NCBI RefSeq assembly: GCF_933775445.1
Contig: NC_065875.1
Span: 4,539,001 to 4,603,000, forward strand
Reading direction: 5' to 3'
Length of the DNA stretch: 64,000 nt
Origin: Argentina anserina
Taxonomy: Eukaryota > Streptophyta > Magnoliopsida > Rosales > Rosaceae
In this document: piece by piece, positions 36,644-48,199 of the stretch
Layout of the letters: every line of letters begins with the position of its first letter
How positions within the stretch are numbered: position 1 is the stretch's first letter
Notes under the pieces: model-generated
The model's input: the letters and a program-made list of their open reading frames with translations, nothing else
What the model was told of the DNA's origin: nothing
Database searches by the model: none
Position numbers and translations under genes: made by a program

Positions 36644-39600
36644 TTAATCCCATATCGTTGAGTGTATCCTTTAGCAACCAAGCGAGCTTTATATCTGTCA
36701 ATGCTTCCATCAGCTTTCAACTTCACTGCAAACACCCACCGACATCCGACTGTCTTCTTCCCAAGAGGCATAGGAACAACATCCCAAGTTTCATTCTTCT
36801 GCAAGGCTTCAAGTTCTTCATTCATAGCCTGCTTCCACTTTGGATCCGCCAAGGCATCCTGTACATTACTAGGAATAGATACTGTAGATAATTGGTTGAC
36901 AACAAGTGCATGTGATTCAGACAACCTATGGTGAGATATAAAGCTAGCAATGGGATATTTGGCTTTGGCTTCTAAGCTAGGCTCATATTGTTTCTTTGGT
37001 ACCCCTTTTGTTTCCCGTTGAGATCTCCTAGGTACAAAAGTTTCTACATTACTTAATTCAATATTATCAGTTCGTACCTGAGGTTGGACATTCTGGACGG
37101 ATTGTTCAGTCGATGGAGTAGAAGGGGGGTCTTCAGACACATTTTCGTCAGTTTGAGGAAGTTCACATTCTGGTTCGGGAGTCCTCTGGTCAACCCTATT
37201 CATCGATGGTTCGACTTCCTCTTCGACTTGCTCTGTTTCAAGTGGAATGGACGAGTTGCTTGTTTTGTCGACTGACAGGTCTTCTGTAGTTGACGAGTCA
37301 GCTGGTGCAATTTCACTAGCTTGATTTCTAATACCTAATTGACCTTCTAGCCTCTCCACTTCTTCAAATTCAAAGTCATTAAAAGGCAGAGGATTTCCTT
37401 CATACCTGCTCTCCCCCTGAAGGGAAGACTCTGAAACTCCCCCTGAGTAATAAGGTTCAGACTCACGGAAGGAGACATCCAAGGAAACATGCATCTTATT
37501 AAGAACCGGATCATAGCAACGGTACCCGTTCTGGAACTCAGCATACCCTACAAAAACACACTTCACAGCACACGGATCAAGCTTGCCTCTTAGTCGTTTG
37601 TTGATGTGCACATACACCGTACATCCAAAAACTCTAGGCTCCAAATTGGGCAACGACGGTACATTGAGCAACTGATGTAACTTCTGGTATGGGTTCTGGA
37701 ACTCGAGCACACGGGAAGGTGTGCGATTGATCAAGTATGCAGCAGAGCGAACAGCTTCTCCCCACAAGTTTCGTTCCACATTCATACCAAAGATAGCGGC
37801 ACGAATGACTTCCATCAACTGTCTATTCTTCCTTTCGGCTAGTCCATTTTGTTGAGGAGTATACGCAATTGAAGTTTGGTGTCGGATTCCATGTGAGCTT
37901 AAGAATGCAGACAGTTCACGATTGACGTATTCACCACCATTGTCAGATTGAAGTACCCGGATTTGTTGCTGGTATTGAGTTGCCACCATTCTATGAAATT
38001 CTGTAAACCTGGAACACACTTCACTCTTATATTTCATCAAGGATACCCAAGTCATCCTAGTGCATTCATCAATGAAAGTCACAAAGTAACGAAAGCCAGA
38101 AGGTGTATTTTCTTGTGCAGGGCCCCAAACATCAGAATGTATTTTCATAAAAGGAACTGAACATTTATTTAAACTTGGAGAATAGGTAATACGGTGGCTC
38201 TTGGCCAGTTCACAAATTTCACAGCTAAAATCAGACTCTTTAACAACTGAAAAAAGGTGCGGTTGTAACTTTCTAAGATAACCAAAAGATAAATGACCTA
38301 AGCGGCGATGCCATAACCACACTGCCTCTTTGGCCTTATTCGGACTACTGGTGTTGTTTGCTTGACTCAACGAACTCAACTGTTGTTGTCCACTTCTTGT
38401 CAAATCCAAGTAATACAATTTCCCCCTTCTAACACCATAACCAAGAATCCGCCTTGTCAGAATATCCTGAAAAATACAAAAATCGGGATAAAAGGTTACA
38501 GTGCATGAGAGGGCCATAGTAATTTGTCCCACAGATAAGAGGTTATACGCAAGAGAGGGAACTACAAGAACAGAAGTAAGGGTTAAGTCATCTGAAATTT
38601 TCGTTGATCCTTCACCGATAACAGGGGAAGGTGAACCATTAGCAGTAGAAACAACATGTTGAGGAGATGGCTTAACAGAGTCTACAAGGCTAGGGTTATT
38701 TGTCATATGATCAGATGCACCAGTGTCAATTATCCAATATCCATTCGTAGATAATGTAGATAGAGAAGATGCCTTACCCCTCATACCTGATTCAGCTACA
38801 AGTGCAGATGATTGTTCAGGAGACTCCATGATAGCTGCAGCTGCTTTGTTGATATTTTTCCGCGGCCTCTTGGTAAAATCCCACCATTCAGGGTATCCAA
38901 TGATCTCATAGCATCGCTCCTTGGTATGACCAACATCCTCGCAATGAGTACAAGTAAGATGCGGGAACTTGGCTGAAGGTTTCCTTCCAATGTTAGATGT
39001 AGAAGCACCAAATCTAGGACGACCGGAGAAACCAGGAGGAGGACCAGACCGACGCTGGGAATCAGCGGCGCTGGCAACTGGCGCAGGAGATGATGCTGGT
39101 GGTGGTGTTGCAGTTGCCATGACTGAGGCCTCAGGTGCAGTTGTAGAGTGCATCATTCGATTGTTATGGACTCTTCGGATGCACGCGTAGCTTTGCTCCA
39201 AATCTAGCTTCGGATCCTTTCTAAGAATCTCTTCCCGAACTTGACCAAATTCAAGATCCAATCCACTCAAGAACATGTGAACTCTTAATCGAGCCATATA
39301 TGATGCTTCATACACAACGCCATCAATTGTAGTGGAATGAGATGTAAGGCGTTGATCCATCTCTTCCAACCATCCTACAAGTTCATTGTAGTAGGCAGAA
39401 AGAGGTCTTCCATTCTGCTTCGCCCAAAAACACAGGCGATGGAGTTCAAAGAGTCGAGTTTCATCTGACTCATCATAATAGGTTCTGTACAAAGCATCCC
39501 ATATAGCTTTGGCAGTTGGCAATCGAATATACCTATTCATCAGAGATGGAGACATGTTATCAATGAGCCAACACTTAACTTTTTCATTGTCAGTGGCCCA

Positions 39601-39828
39601 TGCACGATACGCTGGTGAAGAAACTTCCGGTGCAGCTTCAGTGATAAGCTCAAGCTTATTACATCCTCCGATACGCATCTTCATGAGAGGAGCCCAGTTG
39701 GAATAATTGGATTCAGTCAAGAGCATGCCGGTAGGAAACGCCGAATGATCTTGAATAGTGTTGTGGTAGTGATTGTGGACAGGTGCGACTCCTCCTTCTC
39801 CATTGTTAAGATTTGGGACAAGATCCAT
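36644..39828 (-). pseudogene. Copia 3 gag-protease-integrase and start of RT
   Basis: The ATG is at 39828 (MDLVPNLNNGEGG); an earlier in-frame non-ATG codon is not needed. Order: gag (UBN2-like, YSNWAPLMKMRI), CCHC knuckle CTHCEDVGHTKERC near residue 293, protease WIIDTGASDHM near residue 365, GAG-pre-integrase WHRRLGHLSFGYL with zinc H-H-C-C, integrase core (HSDVWGP, QSDNGGEYVN, PQQNGLAERKNR), and the RT entrance CRWVFAVKLKADGSIDRYKA and GYTQRYGINY. The frame is uninterrupted for over 1000 codons. It breaks at the deletion junction and runs about 80 residues in the wrong frame to a stop at 36400. The catalytic RT motif (YVDDM type) is absent. The intact gag, protease and integrase fit a recent insertion. 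Confidence 0.92.
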
Positions 39829-39981
39829 GATTTGCAAATTTCAGATTCAAGTATACAGATTTCGGGTGCAGCGGAAGAAATCAGTGGTGATGGATTTCTG
39901 AGTTTCTCTCTGGTTCAGGTTTGGAACTTCTGGGTTTTAATTCAATTCGGGTTCAATGGCAGGAACCTGGCTCTGGTACCA

Positions 39982-40173
39982 AGTTGAAAGGGATTCAGGG
40001 GAATTCAATGATTCTATTCATCCCAATTCGGGGTTTATATACAAGTACAAGACGTCTGTAAGACGTGTTCTAATAGGAATATATTAGCTAGTTCTAATAG
40101 GAATATACCAGCTAATACCTATCACATATACAAGTCCCAATCTTATATACAAGCGGACTACTATAATTTAACA
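39982..40173 (-). repeat. Copia 3 5' LTR
   Basis: 192 bp direct repeat of 35923-36114; primer site TGGTACCAGAGCC lies next to it on the minus strand. Confidence 0.95.
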
Positions 40174-40178
40174 TTATC

Positions 40179-40530
40179 TTGGATTTGGCTAAATTAGAGA
40201 CCATATCTCAAGTTTTAAGCCTTCCTCTTAGAAAAAGCCAACAAAAAATTTTAATTGTTGTTGAATGTTAAGTTTCCATAACTTGTTTATCAAAATCATT
40301 TGCCTATGCTTTTGAATATCTTCAAATTGCACCCAAGTAGCATATTTAATAGAAAACTTACCATTAGAGGAATGGGATACCAAGAATATGTTTGGCAGTA
40401 CCTTCCTCCAAAACTTCCATAAGCTTCTCTATATTCCAATGGTTATTTCTTAGGAAGTCCTCGACACAAGCATCAATATTCAAAGAAAATCTATTGTCCT
40501 TGGGGATGAGGTCAATTAACGGGTAATCAA
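40179..40530 (-). pseudogene. LINE ORF2 fragment (linker and zf-RVT), upstream piece
   Basis: The minus strand reads YPLIDLIPKDNRFSLNIDAC, LRNNHWNIEKLMEVLEEG, HILGIPFL, a stop, VSIKYATWVQFEDIQ, then LWKLNIQQQLKFF. These are the region between RT and zf-RVT and the conserved LWKLN-P-K--FFLW segment of plant LINEs. It continues at 35917 after removal of Copia 3. Multiple stops; a related fragment is at 4440-4545. Confidence 0.75.
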
Positions 40531-41422
40531 AAACATGACATTAGTAAAGATATCAGACTATAAATCTAAAAATAAAGGCTAAAATAAAAGGGGAGTGAAA
40601 TTTGCACTTCTCTTTTTACATTCTGCACTCCCATTTCATTTACATATTATTTTATTGAATGAAATTCCAATTTTGCTCCATTCTGCTTTATTTATATGTT
40701 CATCTCCATTATCAGATTATCTCACCAAAGCCTCTCTCAGCAAGTTCCCTAGTTCTCTATGACAAGTTGACAACGAAATTGGGTTCCTTGGATATAATTC
40801 AGACAAAATGGAATATTATTTCATCTTAAATCTCTGCAAACTGATTATGGCCGGAGATGTTAATCTTAAAATTCAATTACAGACCAGCTTACTCAAATTT
40901 GTTGTTGGTTTCAACGAAGCCGGAACCGACTGCTTCCAGTTGGTCTAAGAAATTACAAACACAGAGTCAGAGACCATCGATCATCAATTTTTGATGATGG
41001 TGCTTCTTCTAAATTCTATTGTTCAAACTTCAAAACCTCTAACACCTTTCTAAAAAATTAGAGAAGACCATGGTAAACCCAATCGAACAAGGGGTTCCTT
41101 TAATATCTTTCTGAAAATCAAGATATGAATCAATCTCGTGTCTCTCTCCACCAAGAAGTTCACTATGTTATATAACCCAGAACCAAGGGGGAAAAGAATG
41201 ACAATGAGCTAGGGTAGACCGTTTTCTTCCCTTCTTTTGAAGTATTTATGTAAGTCGATAATCGCAACAAAAGAAGAAGATGATGATGAATTGATCATAC
41301 AAATCAGGGGCGGAGCCACGTTAGAGTACTAGGTCCCGTGCACCATCAAAAGCATATGGTTTCACCTTATACCATAATAGCCTTCTTGGTGTAGTGGTGT
41401 TCTACTTCAATGCTTTTTCTAG

Positions 41423-41516
41423 GATACTCAATGTAATTCAAATATATAAGGTCTTCTTATCAATGAATAATGATATATTTATTCATATTCGATGTGTATT
41501 ACATTCTTTTGTAACA
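41423..41516 (+). repeat. Copia 2 5' LTR, truncated
   Basis: 94 bp homologous to 47748-47841. Upstream sequence (caggggcggagccacg at 41306) belongs to another repeat. Confidence 0.75.
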
Positions 41517-44500
41517 TGTTATCAGCACGTAGTTCTAATCCTGAGTTCATCGGTCTAGAACCCTAATTTCTGAAAAAGTTCCCTCTGTCATGAAAATAAT
41601 TCAACAGAAGAAGATGTAAATTCCTTTTGTCATGAAAAATTCGACAGAAGACAACGAAAATGAATTATTCTGCTAAAAAAAAGAAAAAAAAAGAAAAATC
41701 GTTTTGAACTGGGCACCCATAAATTTGATCTGGGCACCCCAGCCTTCCTCTGATCTGCAAAGGGTCGACCCGGTGTTGTCTTCCCATCACCCCATCTCTC
41801 ATCTAATCTCTTCCGACAACAGTGGTCGTCCTTGTAATGCCAACGTCGCCTTCTCCTCATCGGCACCGCACGCATGAAGCCCAGACTGCAGCCGAACCTA
41901 TCGCCGCAACCTTGCTCAATCCCAAATTGACGACAGAGAACCACGCCGACACTTATCTGTAGACTCAGTCGTCGCTCTTTTCTGTTGTCATCTTATGTCC
42001 AATCCAGGTCTGGCCCCGACGACGCTAACCCGATCTTCAATTCAGCGACCCCAGCCTTCTGTGATGTCGCCTCCATTCACTAGAGATCCACCAACGCCCC
42101 CGACCCGCATCGGTGATTCCGACCCAACCCACGGTTAAGAGGATTTAACCTCTTCAGGGTAAATCAGTAAACTAGTTAAGGGGTATGGTAATTTGCCCCT
42201 AGTAAATTTGTTTTAATCTACGGGTGAAACACTATATTTACTTTTATTTTTATTTTTTACTGATTTCATATGTGATGAATTTAAACTAACTATATGTTTT
42301 CATTTTGGTGAAATTTATCACATGACGATATGGAATCGAATGGCGAGAGTTACTTCGTGACGTATATTCGTGGATTCAAGCATGATCGTGGAATCAAGCA
42401 ATAACAACACTTATACGCTATTTATTTGGCAGACAACCAAGTCTGTTTTTAATTAACGTTATTGTTTTCATGCAAATTTAAATTCCTCTTAATTTTGTCT
42501 TTCATCGGGGACTTTCAACCTCCCTTTCCTTTTCAAACCGATTTTTTCGCTTCTCTGGTGGTACACAGGGATATGACTCCCCTGGTACTGAGTTTTTAGA
42601 GCGACCGGAAGTGTCGTTGTTACCATTCGTAGCCGTTGTGTGTAGCTACAAGTTTGAAAAAAAAATGGGACAAACATTGGTTTGCAACGACAATTGTCGC
42701 TTATACCATTAGTTTGTGATGAAAATTGTCACTTATACCATTGTGACAGAATTTTTCACGGTTTATTGAATTGAGTTACCGTAATTTGGAACTTGACCTC
42801 TAATTCAGTACTTGGAAGTTGTGTCGTATATTAATACATAATGAATCTTCCCTCTTGTTGACCGTAACATGCGCCTGAAATTTGGCATTTTCATGTTGGA
42901 TGTGTTTATGCACATAGTCCAGATTGATTTCTTTTGGTGCAACATCTTTCATTGAAAGACAGAAATATTATGGTCGAAATATACAAGAGTTAGATATGAG
43001 ACGCTCTTGAAACAAGACACTCATTATATGGAAGAACATGAGAATATCTTCTCAGAATTACGGATTTTTGCAATTATATATTGCGGTTATTTAATGAAAA
43101 TAATGAAGCATAAATGCTTCAGTTAATAGTCTAAATGACTAGAAATCCATTTATTCCCAAGTTTAATGTTACTTAGTCTTTACAATTTTAAATTGATTCA
43201 TGGTCAAGATCTCAATCCAATTGTTAGCTATAAAATTCTCATGTAGTTCAAGTAAACGAACATACGAGAAGGTCTAGATGCATTTATGGTTTCATTACCA
43301 AAAGCAATATGTTAATGCAATGTAACGCATTACATACTACATGACACTACCTACATAAATCTACAGTTTTAATTGAGGCATAAGATTGATGTCTTGTCAT
43401 GACATATTTCCACCTTATTTTGGTGATGATTTGCAGTGTTGCATGCCATGTAATGCACTCTATATTTCCACCATTCTAAAATATGGTGATGTTTTCACAA
43501 GGTTCGAATTGAACTTACACATAAAACTTAGGGGGAGTGACAAACTATAATAGGTTCGCAAGCTATGGCCTTAGAAATTCATCAAGATGGTCCGTCCGCC
43601 GCCTGGTTTACCCCCGCAAGACATTTAGCACCCCTGCATAGGCACCCCGCAGCACAACCCCCCTACAGTTCCCCCTGCACGGCGACACTGTAGCCCCACC
43701 ATTGCCATGCGATCCTGTAGTGCTACTTTTTGTCTTTTGCCTATCATAGTTACTTGATCTACTGGTAACGTGCTTACTCTTTGGCACACATAAGTTTCTC
43801 ATATGTTAAAGAGACATTTAGTGTATAGCTAAATGAAAGCTATTAATGGATTTAGTTTTAATCCATTATGACTATGATGACGAGATCATCACACATAGAA
43901 TCAAGAGTGGTTTAGGTGCTCAAGTTTAAATGCCTTATGGCATCATGATTCTAGTCACATGCTTTTATGCATCAAGAGAGAAATGAACCTATGAGATGGT
44001 TTTTGTCATAGTAGTTGTCTACGTTGATGAGTTCACAACGATACCATATATAAAAATTGGTGAGACGATAAGCTACTTGACTACAATCCTTGTGCCAACA
44101 TTATTTATCACTTACAAACTCATTGTGAAAAAGTTTTTATGTATCGCTTCTAATGATGTAGCGCATCTCATGAGTCGAAATAGTGTGAATTGTATTCTTT
44201 CACCATACTATGAATCGAAATAATGAATCGATGACTCGTTTAGGCTATTCTTTTCAGCAAAGATGTTTTAAGAATCAATAATATTTCTCCAAAGTAATGG
44301 AGATGTAATATATGCGTTAACAAGTGCATAAGCCTCCTCTATGATCCTTCATTGACTATGCTCAATCTCTAAGTCTATTCTTTAGCATAATTTAGGAGTG
44401 ACATCCACCCTCCTACGCTAAAGAGAATGAGACATAAGATGAAAGCCAAAATTAGCTTATCATGATTCACTGTGAGGATAAAATATATTGTGGTGATACA

Positions 44501-47500
44501 TATATAAGGTTAAACTGAAACCATAACATTTAGATATTATGGAGCACCCAACACAATGACAAAAGTTGAAAAAGCCTTAAATTTCAGGATTTACATATTG
44601 CAGACTTGTCATTGTGAGGACCGGTTCACCTACTGTTAGGTGGGTTATTTAAGTGATACTTATGGCCACTTATTTCTAACATCCAAAGCTACATACTCAC
44701 AAAATTTGAACCAATTTGGAGACCTAAAACATGGTGAACCGCTCGACACAAGTGGTCACTGATCGCCGGCGAGTATTCCGGCCGGTTAGGTACCTTTCCG
44801 ACCGGTTCCGGCAGTGAGGCCTGTCGCATTGGATTACGAACACCCGTGTTTATGTACTCCTAAAATTTTGTAGCATTAGGGGTTCGAAAAGTCAGAGAAC
44901 CATTCACGGAAGTGTAAAACAGATGTCTGGTATTGGTCGTTGATGTGCCTAGGCTTCCAACAAACCAACAATTCGAACCATGAACTACGTCTTGTAGCGT
45001 GTCTTGTTTTACGGTATCCATATATACCACCATCATTGACGTTAAGGTATATAACGATTCGCATGTTAGTGAGTCAAGTTTAACAATATGCTTGTTTGTT
45101 AACAAATTATGTTAACGGTTTATCATCCACATATTTTTATGTGTCAAATTGCATCTTCACAAGCGCATAATGATGAGTTATTTGACGTTGAATTTTATCT
45201 TTGAATAATACATGAACTTCCACCTATGTCCACTTATATAAAGACCTTAACAAGCGATATCGTTTAGTCACTTTTGATGAGCCAGTCTCCCCGTCGTTAG
45301 GGGGAGAGAAGAACAAGTTTATTTAAAGTTTAACGACTTGGTTTTGTCGTGGTTTGTCCCACTGTGCCTCATCATTTTCCTAATAGTCCTATAAATGGAA
45401 GTGACAAGATTAGAGATACATGCTGCAACTATGCTTGTAAGGATTGATGTTCGACAAATGGACATGTAGTCATTCTTTGTTGGTGACGTGGTGACTCCAC
45501 AAATGTGGTAGATGGTGTCACTAGGTCGTGGCTCTTACAAAAGTGTAGAGAGACCACTTGGTTCGAACTTGCTGAATGCAAGTTATGACACAACTTGATA
45601 TATAATCAATGATACTCACTCGTCTGTTATCTTAGATGATGGTTATCATTGGGGAACGCCTCAATGTCAATACTAATCCAAATAAGAGATCTCGAAGAAT
45701 GACGATGTTGAATGAGTTTGATGTCGAACTATAAATACTTTGTTAAGTAAAAATCCAACATTGTAGATTGGCCTACATGAAAAGTGTTATCTGGTAGGAA
45801 TTGATAGTGATGATCGACCCATGTCGCCGTCACAGCCTCTTGGAAAGTCGTAGGATCCAGTTTTAAGAAAGAGATAGGTCATTGGTCAGGTAATGTCAAC
45901 ACCGCAAATGTAAATCCTATCGATTATACCTTTGTTAGGCGTAGTGAGAAAGAGAAGAGTTTAGAATCACCTTATGGCGCAAACTCTCTAGCAAAACGCC
46001 CTGGAATCAAATATGAGACGGCTTGTTCTCATAATACCTTGTCAATTAGGTGGTTTCCAAAATAACTGAATTTGCAGCTTGTAGTCATAGATCATCTCTA
46101 TTGGACTAAATTAAAGAGATGTAGATAAAGATCCTGAATGGATTGGTTTTCACCTAATTCAAGTGTCTCCAGACCATGGAGTGCGATAAATTGATTAAGG
46201 TTGGGATAGTAAAATGAAGTGTGATGGACTCTTGATGAACTAAGAGCCAAAATGCTACTTTCCGAAGCTCCTTGCTCAAAACTCAGGGCTCACCACCCTG
46301 ACAATGCAAGAGAATTCACTTCGAAGACTTTTTATTGCATATTCGGGATTAGACATCCCCGTAACCCCATGTTCATTCTGCATGAATGGATGAGCATGAG
46401 CGACAATTAAGCAGCTACAGCTTATAACTAGGGCGCTCATTACGTGTAAGTAATTTACACATAAATGTCTGGGGATATGCAATATTACATGCAGTTATAC
46501 TTAGAATGAAAGGATCTTGAGAATACTATGTCTCAAAAGTGATGACTGTTATTGATGATGTTATTCATCGGTTAGCTAAAGGCAACAAAGACGTTAAACC
46601 AATGCCTACAAGTATTCCATAAATCTTTCGAAGTCATAAAAGATGTGTTTACGTCGTATGAGCGATAGTAAGTCTTAAGATGAAACTCTCCACATTTAAG
46701 TACAATATGTGTATTCATGTACTTGTTGTAATATACATGACTCGACATCTCATTCGATTTAAATTCATAAGACCAAGATGATGGCTGAGTATGCTCACAC
46801 ACATGTTAATGCTTGATCACAACACGTTATGACATCAAATCATATATCTCAACACAAAAGACACTTTAATGAAGAGATGTCAGAATCTGCCCATATTCGT
46901 AGGTCAACTTCCACGGGACCTATAGGGCAGCTCACTTATTGGAAAATGGTGAATTTAGTACAATTGGAAATTTTTAGGTGTCTACCTTCCAAGAATAATA
47001 AACATTTGACCATATCTATTATATTGAGTGAATTATAGTTATTTTAGTAAAATAGGACATATTTGTCTGGAGACTGCAGATGAGTCACCTTTGACGGAGT
47101 TTTGTGATCAGCTCAAAACGAACTAGGTTATGAATATATCACTGGAAAGCCACAGTGACTACTTTCTAGAACTTTTTACGATTTATCTATACCTATTGTA
47201 TCGAAGAAGTTATGACTGTTTAAGTGTATGAATGTCATATCACGTGTGAATATGTTTTTCTTTACAAACTCTTGTTTTGAGTTGTTATGCAATTCTCTTT
47301 CTTTTGATCCATGTACGGATAAGTGTACATGTTTGATTTAAGAATTTTTAGCGAGATTTGATATTCAAATCATTGACCCATTACTATCTTTGAAGAATGT
47401 GAAGAGCGTTCGTATACGCTATCTATCTAAACTCCAAGATTGAGTTATCAATCAAGGGAAATTGTTTTGTAGATTTCAGGGGGAGTCTATACCACATGTT

Positions 47501-47646
47501 ATCTTCAATTGTAGTTGGTGCGTTGTGTTCTTTTTCCCTTCGACCAAGTTTTTATCTTACCAAGAGGTTTTTGTTTTGATTGGCAAGGTTTTACTGAGAC
47601 AACGGTTATACACCATGACACATGAGGATCGTGATAAAAGGGGGAG

Positions 47647-47841
47647 TGTTGTAGGAGAATTACTCTCTGTAATCTTCTGGTGTATCTTGTCCTTATTAGT
47701 ATAGGTTAGTCTAGTTAAGAAAGGATATATAATCCATGTATCTACATGATACTCAATGTAATACATATGTATAAGGTCTCCTTATCAATGAATAATAATA
47801 TATTTCTCCCTATTCGATGCGTATTACATTCTTCTGTAACA
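47647..47841 (+). repeat. Copia 2 3' LTR
   Basis: 195 bp from TG to CA next to a clear polypurine tract. Confidence 0.82.
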
Positions 47842-48199
47842 TTTTTCACATTTTCTTATTTTTTCCATTCAAACAACACACAAAACCTTACTTTATATTA
47901 AAGATTAGACTATATATTCTCTGGAATTATACAATTAAAGGAGATGTAATCAATAATAATTAAATTTACAAACCTTTGTAACAATTGAGATTTTGTGCAC
48001 TAGCAAAGTGAATTTTCTAACTTCACCACTGATACAAATGGCTTCGAAGACATGAAAGAGATTTGGCTTTAGTTGCTTTCTGAGTTTTATATAGTCACTG
48101 TGAATTATTGTTGAGTGTGAGGGTAAAATTGAAAGTTTAAATTCATAAGGAGTGTATAGTGTAAAAAGGCGAGTGCCAAATTTCACTCCGTAAATAAAA

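Larger units (their letters stand above)
35923..40173 (-). mobile_element. Copia LTR retrotransposon 3, young, RT core deleted
   Basis: LTRs of 192 bp (35923-36114 and 39982-40173) differ at about three positions. The target duplication ttatc is at 35918-35922 and 40174-40178. On the minus strand the LTR runs TGTTAAATT...CCTTTCAACT and is followed directly by TGGTACCAGAGCC (39981 downward), a tRNA-Met-type primer site. The polypurine tract TTGAGGGGGAG abuts the 3' LTR. The terminal dinucleotides are TG...CT in both LTRs, unlike the usual TG...CA, so the master copy had them too. Total 4251 bp, shorter than usual because about 0.9 kb of pol is missing. It lies inside a LINE remnant. Confidence 0.95.
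41423..47841 (+). mobile_element. Copia LTR retrotransposon 2, decayed
   Basis: The 3' LTR at 47647-47841 (tgttgtaggagaa...ctgtaaca) is preceded by the polypurine tract aaaagggggag (47636-47646). A truncated 5' LTR (41423-41516) matches its last 94 bp (gatactcaatgtaat...tgtaaca) and is followed by tgttatcagcacg (41517-41529), a primer-site-like sequence. Internal sequence has Copia landmarks in broken frames: ccgtcgttagggggagag near 45290, and caccttatggcgcaaactct followed by ccctggaatcaaatatgaga near 45970-46020 (KNLMAQTL-AKRPGIKYE, the RT entrance). No open domain survives. The first half of the 5' LTR is replaced by unrelated sequence (41306-41422). Confidence 0.82.
40590..48191. mobile_element. 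TIR element of about 1.1 kb split by a nested Copia
   Basis: The left end ggggagtgaaatttgcactt and right end (other strand) acggagtgaaatttggcact stay similar for about 45 bp (ctttttaca, cactcc). The flanks aaaataaaa (40581-40589) and taaataaaa (48191-48199) share aaataaaa, consistent with an 8-9 bp duplication. After subtracting the Copia between about 41423 and 47841, roughly 1.1-1.2 kb of non-coding element remains. Superfamily undetermined (hAT or Mutator by duplication size). AT-rich flanks make the duplication weak evidence; the TIR similarity is the stronger argument. Confidence 0.6.

Noticed and set aside
41630..41944. 104-codon minus-strand frame
   Set aside because: Low-complexity (Arg and Phe runs), inside the decayed Copia 2 region, no known domain.
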